DNA of 64,000 nt from the NCBI GenBank assembly GCA_913057795.1, contig CAJXOD010000001.1, positions 1 through 64,000 on the forward strand, in the 5' to 3' direction. Below are positions 42,409 to 50,080 of this stretch, one piece after another (position 1 is the stretch's first letter; each line of letters starts with the position of its first letter). The translations under genes and the position numbers were made by a program. Source of the stretch: an uncultured Aquiluna sp. (GTDB lineage: Bacteria > Actinomycetota > Actinomycetes > Actinomycetales > Microbacteriaceae). Under the pieces are notes generated by a model. It was not told the origin of the DNA, searched no databases, and saw only the letters and a program-made list of their open reading frames with translations.

Positions 42409-42414
42409 CTTTTA

Positions 42415-43182
42415 TCAGGCTCCGGTTGAGTGGAGTCCACCGTCGACGTGAATCATTTCACCGGTTGTAGCCGGGAACCAGTCACTTAGAAGAGCCACTA
42501 AGCCTTTGGCAGCAGCCTCGGTGTCGGTCAGGTCCCAACCAAGAGGAGCACGGTCCGCCCATACTTCTTCCATCGTTGCAAACCCAGGGATACCCTTGGC
42601 TGCAGTAGTTCTAAGCGGCCCGGCGGAAATGAGATTTACCCGAATTCCCTTTGGTCCTAGGTACTTGGCCAAATAGCGGGAAGTGGATTCAAAGGCTGCC
42701 TTAGCAACTCCCATCCAGTCATATACAGGCCACGAAACGGTAGCGTCAAAGGTAAGACCGACCACGGAGCTGGGGTTATTGAGCACAGGCAAGCATGCGG
42801 TGGTGATCGACTTGAGGGAGTAAGCCGAAACCTCTACTGCTGTCGATACGTCTGCCCATTCTGTCTCTAGAAAGTTGCCGCCGAGGGCAGTTTGAGGCGC
42901 GAAAGCGATGGCATGAATAATGCCGTCAATCATCCCAATCTCAGCCTTGATTTTTTCGGCTAGGCCGTCAAGGTGCTCCTTGTTTGTGGCGTCTAATTCA
43001 ATTACCTTCACTGGCTTGGGAAGACGCTCAGAAATCTTCGTTGTGATTGGAAGCATCCTGCCGAATGAGCTCAATATCACCTCGGCACCCTGTTCTTGGG
43101 CCAAACGGGCTGCCGTGTAAGCAATTGACGCTTCGGTCAATACGCCCGTAATCAGTATTTTTTTGCCCTCTAATATTCCCAA
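42415..43182 (-). CDS. fabI: Enoyl-[acyl-carrier-protein] reductase (NADH)
   Basis: FabI reduces trans-2-enoyl-ACP in the last step of the fatty acid elongation cycle; it is the homolog of InhA. The NADH-binding region reads ITGVLTEASIAYTAARL, and the catalytic residues fall in YDWMGVAKAAF (Tyr-x6-Lys type). The C-terminus has DGGLHSTGA. It follows fabG by 36 bases, matching the mabA-inhA order of mycobacteria. Confidence 0.94.
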   Translation of the reverse strand: MGILEGKKILITGVLTEASIAYTAARLAQEQGAEVILSSFGRMLPITTKISERLPKPVKVIELDATNKEHLDGLAEKIKAEIGMIDGIIHAIAFAPQTALGGNFLETEWADVSTAVEVSAYSLKSITTACLPVLNNPSSVVGLTFDATVSWPVYDWMGVAKAAFESTSRYLAKYLGPKGIRVNLISAGPLRTTAAKGIPGFATMEEVWADRAPLGWDLTDTEAAAKGLVALLSDWFPATTGEMIHVDGGLHSTGA

Positions 43183-43218
43183 AACTGCTCCTTTAATTTT
43201 CTAAACAAACGGTACTAC

Positions 43219-43929
43219 CTAGTGACCCATTCCGAGTCCGCCGTCAACTGGAATAACCGCTCCGGAAATATATGACGCTTCGTCAGAAGCAATCCATCGG
43301 ACAACTTTTGCCACTTCCTCTGGGGAGGCGAATCGGCCTGCTGGAATTCGCGATCGATAGGTCGCTGAAAGTTCTTCACTAAGGCTGGCTGTCATGTCAG
43401 TATCAATGAACCCTGGCGCCACAACGTTAGCGGTGATGTTCTTTGCGCCGATTTCTCGTGTGATAGAGCGCGCAATTCCAACCAGTGCGCTTTTGGTGGC
43501 TGAGTAGTTGACCTGCCCTGCACTACCTAGCAACCCCACCACGCTGCCAATCAGGATCACCCTGCCAAACTTCTGGCGCAGCATCGATTTTGTCACTCTC
43601 TTCACCACGCGAAAAACGCCATTTAGATTCGTGTCAACAACACTCTCGAATTCCTCGTCGCTCATCCGCATCAAAAGAGTGTCTTTTGTGATGCCCGCGT
43701 TTGCCACCAAAACCTCAATTGGCCCAAGCTCCGCCTCAACTTCAGCTATCGCCAAATCAAGCGATGCTGAATCTGTAACATCGGCCTTCACAGTCATCGA
43801 ACCCTCTGGTCCTTGACCGGATCTGGCCGTTACTGCTACCCGATATCCGCTGGCGACAAACTCTTTTGCGATGGCGAATCCGATGCCGCGATTGCCGCCG
43901 GTAACCAAAACAGTTCGCACAGTTTCCAT
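43219..43929 (-). CDS. fabG: 3-oxoacyl-[acyl-carrier-protein] reductase
   Basis: FabG uses NADPH to reduce beta-ketoacyl-ACP. The short-chain dehydrogenase features are TGGNRGIGFAIA, the NAGI loop (VANAGITKD), the catalytic Ser in ILIGSVVG and YSATKSALVG (Tyr and Lys). I chose the ATG at 43929, with AGGAG seven to eight bases before it, giving 236 residues starting METVRTVLVTGG; an in-frame upstream start would add 11 residues across that site. It is divergent from the DUF3099 gene. Confidence 0.93.
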   Translation of the reverse strand: METVRTVLVTGGNRGIGFAIAKEFVASGYRVAVTARSGQGPEGSMTVKADVTDSASLDLAIAEVEAELGPIEVLVANAGITKDTLLMRMSDEEFESVVDTNLNGVFRVVKRVTKSMLRQKFGRVILIGSVVGLLGSAGQVNYSATKSALVGIARSITREIGAKNITANVVAPGFIDTDMTASLSEELSATYRSRIPAGRFASPEEVAKVVRWIASDEASYISGAVIPVDGGLGMGH

Positions 43930-44018
43930 TTTCTTTCTCCTAGCGGGAATACCATTGAGCAATGAGCGTTATGAATATTACAGTCTAGTAATTACCTATC
44001 CTGAAAGAATGGCATCAC

Positions 44019-44303
44019 TTGAGCAAGCGCCAGAGCGCCACCTCCATAAACCTCAGCCCCGAGGACGAGCGTCGCTCGCGCATGATCAAATACTCGGTGG
44101 CTATGTCCATCAGGATGGTTTGCATTGTTCTAGGCGTGTTCACACAGGGTATTTTCATGTGGATTTTCTTCGGCTTGGCTATTTTTCTGCCCTACTTTGC
44201 GGTGGTGCTTGCCAACCAACAGGGCGCACCAAAAGAGACAACCAGCAAGGCAATTGCTCCGAAAATGACTATCAAGTCGGACCAATTCAAGTTTGATGAC
44301 TAA
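44019..44303 (+). CDS. DUF3099 membrane protein
   Basis: This 94-residue protein of the actinobacterial DUF3099 family has unknown function. It has the family stretch QSATSINLSPEDERRSRMIKYS, then two close membrane helices (about 28-45 and 46-68) and the following YFAVVLANQ. The TTG start has no good ribosome site. A TATCCT -10 box (43997-44002) lies six bases before an ATG at 44009 in the +1 frame, so transcription probably starts there, ten bases before this TTG. SURF1 follows two genes later, a common actinobacterial order. Confidence 0.85.
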   Translation: MSKRQSATSINLSPEDERRSRMIKYSVAMSIRMVCIVLGVFTQGIFMWIFFGLAIFLPYFAVVLANQQGAPKETTSKAIAPKMTIKSDQFKFDD

Positions 44304-44496
44304 CGCTAAATGCTCTCGCGCCGGTTGCGCTCTTGAAGCAAGCTGGTTGATTAGCTGGCGAAATCCCAAAGTCCACTCCGCTGACAGAGTGAAGACCTGG
44401 TCCGCCTGCGATGAGCACCGGTCATATCTGGTTGAATATCTATCAGCGAGAGATTTTTACCTGAAGGATGAAAAATTTGACCCAAAGCACTCTTAG
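44296..44496 (+). CDS. Small putative zinc-binding protein
   Basis: This 66-residue protein has Cys6, Cys11, Cys38 and His41, a pattern that could bind zinc (CSRAGC and ACDEH). Similar small actinobacterial proteins between DUF3099 and SURF1 genes are often wrongly labelled acetone carboxylase. The ATG lies inside the DUF3099 stop region (eight-base overlap), so translation is coupled. The next gene begins 29 bases before its stop. Function is unknown. Confidence 0.75.
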   Translation: MTNAKCSRAGCALEASWLISWRNPKVHSADRVKTWSACDEHRSYLVEYLSARDFYLKDEKFDPKHS

Positions 44497-45289
44497 ACGC
44501 TGGGGCCCATGGTTGGCCTTAGTTGTGCTTTTCTCCATAGCGACTTCACTTTTGAGCTGGTGGCAATTTTCTAGGCGGGAAGAACGAGTTCAGAAGATAA
44601 ACACCGTGATTGAGAATTATGACAAATTCGCTGTTCCATTCGCGGACTTGGATTGGGAGCTCTTCGAAAATGGAGAACCAATTAATGAATGGCGCCCCGT
44701 AACGGTTTCTGGAACGTATCTGACTGAAGAGGCCGTCCTTGTCCGGAACCGGCCTCTCAGTGGACAAGGTGGCTTCCTGCAGCTGGTTCCACTGCTTTTA
44801 GATGACGGTCAGATTTTGATTGTCGACCGTGGTTGGCTTGCGACGGGCGTTCGAGTAACTGAGGCATCTTCTAACCCTTTGCCGAATCCAGTTGCTCACA
44901 CTCTCACTGTTCGTCTTAGGGCCGCTGAGCCTGATCTAAATCGAGCCCCCGTTCCAGGGCAGCTTGCATCTGTAAACCCCGCCTTGCTGTTCGATCAGTT
45001 GAGTGAATACGGGACTGTGGTGTCTGATCGATACGGTCGATTAGCCACAGAGTCCCCCTCCTATGAAAATGCGCCGTTCCCGATGCCGATGCCTTCTTTG
45101 AATGAGGGAAACCATCTTTCCTACGCTTTTCAATGGATAATCTTCGGAATTATGGCCTTTATCGCCTTTGGTTGGGCCTACAGAAATGAACGACGCATTG
45201 CTCGCGAGGCGGCCGGACAGATAGCTCCAAGAAAGCCAAAGGAAAATCAGGCCCTCGAAGACGCTGAGTTTGAAGACGCCAACCAATAG
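44468..45289 (+). CDS. SURF1 family cytochrome oxidase assembly protein
   Basis: SURF1 helps insert heme a into subunit I of the oxidase. The protein has an N-terminal helix (about 14-33, ALVVLFSIATSLLSWWQF), an extracytoplasmic loop with RPVTVSGTYL, VLVRNRPLSGQGGF and VDRGWLATG, and a C-terminal helix (about 218-236). The length of 273 residues is typical for actinobacteria. It pairs with ctaA and ctaB at 50-53 kb and the oxidase genes at 13-20 kb. It overlaps the small zinc-protein gene. Confidence 0.92.
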   Translation: MKNLTQSTLRRWGPWLALVVLFSIATSLLSWWQFSRREERVQKINTVIENYDKFAVPFADLDWELFENGEPINEWRPVTVSGTYLTEEAVLVRNRPLSGQGGFLQLVPLLLDDGQILIVDRGWLATGVRVTEASSNPLPNPVAHTLTVRLRAAEPDLNRAPVPGQLASVNPALLFDQLSEYGTVVSDRYGRLATESPSYENAPFPMPMPSLNEGNHLSYAFQWIIFGIMAFIAFGWAYRNERRIAREAAGQIAPRKPKENQALEDAEFEDANQ

Positions 45290-45321
45290 AATGTCCGGAA
45301 CAGGCTAGAAAGGCTTAGAAG

Positions 45322-45882
45322 ATGAGCATTGCACAGGCGACCATTGTGGACCGTTTTGTTCCAAGGACAGTAGTAAGTAACATTTCTCTGGTTTTCGGTG
45401 GTGCGCTGATTACTGCACTTGCGGCGCAGGTTCAGATTCCAATGTGGCCAGTGCCACTCACCCTTCAAACCTTCGCAGTTCTCCTAGTAGGAGCAACGCT
45501 CGGTGCGGGACGCGGTGCCGCGTCACTGTCTGTTTACCTGGCCATGGGCGCCGCCGGCTTGCCTGTATTTGCCTCAGCTAAGACGCTGACGGGTGCTTTG
45601 CCAACCGTGGGTTACATAGTCGGCTTTGTGGCGGCTGCAGCCCTAGTCGGCTTCTTGGCTTCCAAGGGTTTTTCTAAAACCCCACTGAAGGTGGCCTTCA
45701 GCTTTGCCGCCGGATCGGTGATAATTTACGGTTTTGGAGTCGCAGGCCTGATGATTACCCTAGGCCTCAGCATTTCACAGGCAATTGCCGCGGGAGTTAT
45801 ACCGTTTCTTATAGGAGATGTCGCCAAGGCAATTGGAGCAGCTGCAATGCTGCCACTCGCCTGGAAAATTGTTAATAAGTAA
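45322..45882 (+). CDS. bioY: Biotin transporter BioY
   Basis: BioY is the substrate-binding membrane subunit of biotin ECF transporters. The 186-residue protein has about six membrane helices with QVQIPMWPVPLTLQTFAVLL, GAGRGAASLSVYLAMGAAGLP and the late GVIPFLIGDVAKAIGAA motif. No bioM/bioN genes lie beside it, so it either uses a shared energising module or works alone. A weak ribosome site (AGAAAGG) is well upstream. A strong terminator follows. Confidence 0.92.
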   Translation: MSIAQATIVDRFVPRTVVSNISLVFGGALITALAAQVQIPMWPVPLTLQTFAVLLVGATLGAGRGAASLSVYLAMGAAGLPVFASAKTLTGALPTVGYIVGFVAAAALVGFLASKGFSKTPLKVAFSFAAGSVIIYGFGVAGLMITLGLSISQAIAAGVIPFLIGDVAKAIGAAAMLPLAWKIVNK

Positions 45883-45893
45883 CAAATGATTTG

Positions 45894-45928
45894 AAAAAAA
45901 TAGGACCCATTTGGGTCCTATTTTTTTT
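45894..45928. terminator. Bidirectional rho-independent terminator between bioY and sufT
   Basis: An eight-base GC-containing stem TAGGACCC/GGGTCCTA with a four-base loop (ATTT) is flanked by A7 on the left and T8 on the right, giving U-tracts on both strands. It lies between the convergent bioY and suf operons, ending 11 bases from the sufT stop, and can serve both. Confidence 0.93.
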
Positions 45929-45938
45929 ATCAATCTTG

Positions 45939-46271
45939 TTAGATAGAGAAGCCGATAGCTCGCATCATTTCTTTTCCATCATCCGTAATTTGCTCCGGAC
46001 CCCATGGTGGCATCCAGATCCAATTGATTCTGAATGCGTCAACGACTCCATCCAATGAAGCTGCCGTCTGCTCTTCAATAACGTCCTGAAGTGGGCAGCC
46101 AGCGGAGGTGAGTGTCATGTTAATTAGTAGTGCGCCATCATCGGACTCTTGGAGCCCGTAGACCAATCCGAGGTCAATAATGTTCACACCAATTTCGGGG
46201 TCAATGATGTCTTTCATTGCCTCGATAACCCGGTCGTATTTAGCGGGCTCTAGTTCCTTCGGCTCGCTCAT
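45939..46271 (-). CDS. sufT: Metal-sulfur cluster biosynthesis protein (DUF59/SufT-like)
   Basis: This 110-residue MIP18/DUF59-family protein helps mature Fe-S proteins. Typical stretches are VIEAMKDIIDPEIGVNIIDLGLVY and MTLTSAGCPLQDVIEEQ, the latter holding the conserved reactive cysteine, and the C-terminal WIWMPPWGPEQITDDGKEMM. It is the last gene of sufB-sufD-ferredoxin-sufC-sufT and overlaps sufC by four bases. In many actinobacteria sufS and sufU come between sufC and sufT; both are absent here. Confidence 0.9.
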   Translation of the reverse strand: MSEPKELEPAKYDRVIEAMKDIIDPEIGVNIIDLGLVYGLQESDDGALLINMTLTSAGCPLQDVIEEQTAASLDGVVDAFRINWIWMPPWGPEQITDDGKEMMRAIGFSI

Positions 46272-47026
46272 GCTTCGGTCTTCAAGTAGCGATCGTAGCC
46301 CTCGGCCTCTAGTCGTTCAGCGAGTTCTGGGCCGCCCTGTTCTGCGACTTTTCCAGCCACGAAAACGTGAACAAAATCTGGTTCGATGTAGCGCAAGATT
46401 CTTGTGTAGTGGGTGATTAGAAGAACTCCGAGGCCAGTTTCCTCTTTGGCTCTGTTGACGCCTTCGGAAACCACCTTCAGTGCATCCACGTCGAGGCCAG
46501 AGTCGGTCTCGTCGAGAATCGCAATTTTTGGCTTCAAAAGCTCTAGCTGAAGAATCTCATGGCGCTTCTTTTCACCACCTGAGAACCCTTCGTTCACATT
46601 TCTTTCAGTGAAGTCCGGATCCATTCGGAGGTTTTTCATCGCGTGTTTCAAATCACCGATCCACTCGCGAAGCTTTGGAGCTTCTCCATCAAGTGCGGTT
46701 TTGGCGGTTCGTAGGAAATTCGATACCGAAACGCCAGGCACTTCGACTGGGTATTGCATCGCAAGAAATAGACCAGCCTTAGCTCGCTCGTCCACGGCCA
46801 TTTCAAGAACGTTCTGGCCATCCAGAAGGATCTCACCCTCGGTGATTTCATACTTGGGGTGTCCGGCGATGGAGTAGGCGAGTGTGGACTTGCCTGAGCC
46901 GTTTGGTCCCATGATCGCGTGAGTTTCGCCGGACTTGACCACAAGGTCTACTCCTCGAAGGATCTGCTTTTTGCCCTGGTCTGTATCAACCGAGACATGT
47001 AGGTTTTTGATTTCTAGAGTTGCCAT
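46268..47026 (-). CDS. sufC: Fe-S cluster assembly ATPase SufC
   Basis: SufC powers the SufBCD scaffold. The ABC motifs are GPNGSGKSTLAYSIAG, the signature FSGGEKKRHEIL and Walker B IAILDETDSGLDVDAL, with a switch His in LLITHYTRIL. I chose ATG 47026 with AAAGGAGAT about seven bases upstream; a further 15 in-frame residues upstream are unlikely. It begins 13 bases after the ferredoxin gene. Confidence 0.95.
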   Translation of the reverse strand: MATLEIKNLHVSVDTDQGKKQILRGVDLVVKSGETHAIMGPNGSGKSTLAYSIAGHPKYEITEGEILLDGQNVLEMAVDERAKAGLFLAMQYPVEVPGVSVSNFLRTAKTALDGEAPKLREWIGDLKHAMKNLRMDPDFTERNVNEGFSGGEKKRHEILQLELLKPKIAILDETDSGLDVDALKVVSEGVNRAKEETGLGVLLITHYTRILRYIEPDFVHVFVAGKVAEQGGPELAERLEAEGYDRYLKTEA

Positions 47027-47039
47027 TATTTGATCTCCT

Positions 47040-47351
47040 TTACGCTTCGTACTCGATAAAAACTTCGTCATTTTCCACCAGTACCTCGTAGGTACTCACT
47101 GCCTCATAAGCGGGAAGACTCAATGGGACTCCAGTGTTTAGGTCGAATTTAGCTCCGTGAGCCCAGCACTCCAGGGTTTCGTCCTCAACAAAGCCTTCGC
47201 TTAGTGAAATCTCACCGTGGGAGCACTTATCGTCGATCGCTCTGAAGTTACCGTCATTTAGCCTGACAAGCGCGATTGGGTGTCCCTCAATGGTCACTCT
47301 GAGTGCATTTCCCGGCTTGATGTCCTCAGCCGCGCAAACTCTTACTGCCAA
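47040..47351 (-). CDS. Rieske-type non-heme iron oxygenase ferredoxin
   Basis: This 103-residue 2Fe-2S ferredoxin-like protein has the Rieske motif Cys43-x-His45 (CSHGE) and Cys62-x2-His65 (CWAHG). It resembles the small ferredoxins of aromatic-ring dioxygenases, but a position inside the suf operon between sufD and sufC is typical of actinobacteria, where it may carry electrons for cluster assembly. It has no signal peptide. It starts one base after the sufD stop. Confidence 0.9.
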   Translation of the reverse strand: MAVRVCAAEDIKPGNALRVTIEGHPIALVRLNDGNFRAIDDKCSHGEISLSEGFVEDETLECWAHGAKFDLNTGVPLSLPAYEAVSTYEVLVENDEVFIEYEA

Positions 47352-47352
47352 T

Positions 47353-48510
47353 TTAGACTCCCGCCTTCTCGAGTCCTTGTTCGATCGAGGCGATTAGACG
47401 GTCTTCAACCTGAGAAATTCCAACCTTTTGAACTACCTCATTCAGGAATCCTCGAACGACGAGGCGCTTTGCCTCGGTGTCGCCAATTCCTCTAGCCATT
47501 AGATAGAACAATTGCTCGTCATCGAAGCGCCCGGAAGCACTCGCGTGGCCAGCGCCCTCAATTTTCCCGGTCTCAATTTCCAGATTTGGAACAGAATCTG
47601 CTCGTGCTCCGTCGGTCAGCAAGAGGTTCCGGTTGAGTTCATAGCTATTCGTTCCAATAGCAGTCTCTCTAATAAGAACGTCTCCGACCCAGACCGTGTG
47701 AGCTCCTGCACCCTGGAGTGCGCCCTTGTATGCCACATTTGAAACGCAGTTTTCTGCAATGTGGTCCACATACGGTCGGTGCTCAAAGTAATTCTTCGAA
47801 TCGGCTAGGAAAACACCATACATTTGGATTTCCGCACCCGGCGAATCTAGGGCAACAGATGGCGTGACTCTAACGAGGTCTCCCCCAAGTGACACCACGA
47901 CGTGCTTCAGTGTTGAGTCCCGTCCAAGTCTCGTGAACTGATTCGAAACGTGTGATGAACCGTTATCCCAGTCTTGGATAGATACAAAGTCAAGCTTTGC
48001 GCCGGGGTCCAGCAAGATCTCGACGTTCTCGGCAAGGAAGCCTTGACCGATGTGGTCCAGGACGATTGTTGCTTTGGCGTTCGCGCCTACCTTTACGAAA
48101 ATGTGCAGGGCCTTGGCTGCAAGTTCTTCTAATTTCAAGGTTAGAAAAACCGGCTCAGCTATTTCCTGATCGGCGGGGACCTCAACCAAAAGAGTTTTCG
48201 AGGCGTTGGTCCAGGCGATTGCCGAAATTCGGTCCTCGGGAAGTCCAGCTGTTCCGACAATCTTTTCACTGGAGTCAATCCAGTTGGCCGTCACTGTCCC
48301 CGAAAGACCGATCGACAGCTCACTCTGAGTAACTTCACCTATGACTTCAGCATCCAGGCCTTGAAGGCGATCCATAGGCAAATAACGCCAGATCTCCTGC
48401 CTGTTTGAAAGCTCTGGGAAATCGCTTATGGAGGTCGACCGAGGGCGTTCGGATCTTGTCTGGAGGGGTACGAGTTTGTGCTCGTGAGCCTCTATTCCGT
48501 GCTGCGCCAT
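47353..48510 (-). CDS. sufD: Fe-S cluster assembly protein SufD
   Basis: SufD is the SufB paralog in the SufBCD complex, a beta-helix protein with flanking helices. The 385-residue protein shows ISDFPELSNRQEIWRYLP, the beta-helix core (about 90-330) with YEHRPYVDH-like sequence FEHRPYVDHIAENCVSNVAYKG, and the C-terminal LFYLMARGIGDTEAKRLVVRGF. It starts directly after the sufB stop. Confidence 0.94.
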   Translation of the reverse strand: MAQHGIEAHEHKLVPLQTRSERPRSTSISDFPELSNRQEIWRYLPMDRLQGLDAEVIGEVTQSELSIGLSGTVTANWIDSSEKIVGTAGLPEDRISAIAWTNASKTLLVEVPADQEIAEPVFLTLKLEELAAKALHIFVKVGANAKATIVLDHIGQGFLAENVEILLDPGAKLDFVSIQDWDNGSSHVSNQFTRLGRDSTLKHVVVSLGGDLVRVTPSVALDSPGAEIQMYGVFLADSKNYFEHRPYVDHIAENCVSNVAYKGALQGAGAHTVWVGDVLIRETAIGTNSYELNRNLLLTDGARADSVPNLEIETGKIEGAGHASASGRFDDEQLFYLMARGIGDTEAKRLVVRGFLNEVVQKVGISQVEDRLIASIEQGLEKAGV

Positions 48511-49929
48511 CTAGCCAACAGCCCCTTCCATCTGCATCTCAATAAGCTTGTTGAGTTCAAGGGCGTACTCCATTGGCAGTTCCTTAGCAATAGGCTCGAT
48601 GAAGCCTCGGACAATCATCGCCATCGCTTCATCTTCGGCCATTCCTCGAGACTGCAAGTAGAACAGTTGCTCTGCACTTATGGCTGAGACCGTCGCTTCG
48701 TGTCCCATCGAAACATCATCCTCGCGGATGTCGTTTGAAGGATAAGTGTCTGATCTGGAAATTGTGTCGACTAGTAGCGCGTCACAGCGAACCGTGTTCG
48801 CCGAGTGATGAGCTCCCGGATTTACTCGGATCTCTCCACGGTAGGAAGTTCTTCCTCCACCTCGAGCAATTGACTTGGACACAATGGAACTGGTCGTGTA
48901 AGGAGCAAGGTGAATCATCTTGGCTCCGGCGTCCTGGTGCTGACCTTCTCCGGCAAAAGCCACCGAGAGTGTCTCGCCACGAGCGCGCTCGCCTGCAAGT
49001 ATGACGCTTGGGTACTTCATGGTGACCTTGGACCCGATGTTTCCATCGATCCACTCCATGGTGGCACCTTCGTGAGCGATTGCTCGCTTGGTTACTAGGT
49101 TATAAACGTTGTTAGACCAGTTCTGGATCGTCGTGTAACGAACCCGAGCGTTCTTCTTCACGATAATTTCAACTACCGCAGAGTGAAGCGAATCAGACTG
49201 GTAAATCGGTGCGGTGCAGCCCTCGATGTAGTGAACGTAGGAGTCCTCATCTGCGATGATTAGCGTCCTTTCGAACTGACCCATGTTTTCGGTGTTTATT
49301 CGGAAGTAGGCCTGAAGAGGGATGTCTACTTTTACACCCTTAGGGATGTAGACGAATGATCCTCCGGACCAAACCGCCGTGTTCAGGGCTGCAAACTTAT
49401 TGTCACCGGCAGGGATAACTGTTCCGAAATACTCCTTGAAGATTTCCGGGTGCTCTCTGAGCGCAGTGTCGGTATCTAGGAACAAGACACCCTGCTGCTC
49501 GAGGTCTTCGCGAATCGAGTGGTAAACGACCTCCGACTCGTACTGGGCGGCAACGCCGGAGACGAGGCGCTGGCGTTCCGCATCTGGGATTCCAAGCTTG
49601 TCGTAGGTGTTGCGAATGTCCTCTGGAAGGTCTTCCCAGGTTTGTGCCTGACGCTCGGTCGAACGAACGAAATATTTAATGTTGTCGAAGTCGATCCCTG
49701 AAAGGTCAGCTCCGAAAGTAGGCATTGGCTTTTTCATGAAAAGCTCGTAGCCCTTAAGTCTGCGCTGTAGCATCCAGTCGGATTCGTCTTTTTTGCCCGA
49801 GATGTCCCGAACAACCTCGTCTGAAATACCACGCTTGGCTTCGTCTCCAGCTTTTGACTTGTCGGACCATCCAAACTCGTAAGTTCCTAGGTCGTCTAGT
49901 TCTGGGCGATCGATAATTTTCTCTGCCAT
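48511..49929 (-). CDS. sufB: Fe-S cluster assembly protein SufB
   Basis: SufB is the core scaffold on which clusters form. The 472-residue protein has the family start YEFGWSDKSKAGDEAKRG, the middle GSFVYIPKGVKVDIPLQAYF, the heme/iron-sensitive region EGCTAPIYQSDSLHSAVVEI and the C-terminal LFYLQSRGMAEDEAMAMIVRGF. A GAAGGAGA ribosome site precedes the ATG. There is no sufR regulator upstream as in mycobacteria; instead a 151-base region divergent to ctaA contains a perfect inverted repeat and an iron-box-like sequence. Confidence 0.95.
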   Translation of the reverse strand: MAEKIIDRPELDDLGTYEFGWSDKSKAGDEAKRGISDEVVRDISGKKDESDWMLQRRLKGYELFMKKPMPTFGADLSGIDFDNIKYFVRSTERQAQTWEDLPEDIRNTYDKLGIPDAERQRLVSGVAAQYESEVVYHSIREDLEQQGVLFLDTDTALREHPEIFKEYFGTVIPAGDNKFAALNTAVWSGGSFVYIPKGVKVDIPLQAYFRINTENMGQFERTLIIADEDSYVHYIEGCTAPIYQSDSLHSAVVEIIVKKNARVRYTTIQNWSNNVYNLVTKRAIAHEGATMEWIDGNIGSKVTMKYPSVILAGERARGETLSVAFAGEGQHQDAGAKMIHLAPYTTSSIVSKSIARGGGRTSYRGEIRVNPGAHHSANTVRCDALLVDTISRSDTYPSNDIREDDVSMGHEATVSAISAEQLFYLQSRGMAEDEAMAMIVRGFIEPIAKELPMEYALELNKLIEMQMEGAVG

Positions 49930-49947
49930 TGTGTTCTCCTTCTACTT

Positions 49948-49964
49948 AATCAGTACAACTGATT
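49948..49964. promoter_or_regulatory. Perfect inverted repeat in the sufB 5' region
   Basis: AATCAGT-ACA-ACTGATT is a perfect seven-base inverted repeat with a three-base spacer, 19 bases before the sufB ATG and just upstream of its ribosome site. Its position suits a repressor operator or an RNA hairpin controlling translation of the suf operon. It does not match a consensus I can name. Confidence 0.45.
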
Positions 49965-50049
49965 TTGGTGAAACGTATTCCAACAAAGCCAATCATGAGA
50001 AACTTGAGATGTGATGTTGGACTAAGCCTACGTAGTTCTATGAAAATAA

Positions 50050-50068
50050 AACAGTAAGGCATACCTAA
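50050..50068. promoter_or_regulatory. DtxR/IdeR-like iron box between sufB and ctaA
   Basis: Read on the minus strand TTAGGTATGCCTTACTGTT matches 15 of 19 positions of the degenerate iron box TWAGGTWAGSCTWACCTWA. It lies 12 bases before the ctaA ATG and 121 bases from the sufB ATG, overlapping a possible sufB -35 (TTACTG). It could let iron-bound DtxR/IdeR control Fe-S assembly, heme A synthesis or both. The left half is strong and the right half weak. Confidence 0.4.
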
Positions 50069-50080
50069 GTTAAGGCGTTT

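Noticed and set aside
44009..44296. A 95-codon ORF in the +1 frame of DUF3099, beginning MASLEQAPERH
   Set aside because: It has an attractive leaderless start, but the DUF3099 frame shows the membrane helices and family motifs; this one does not.
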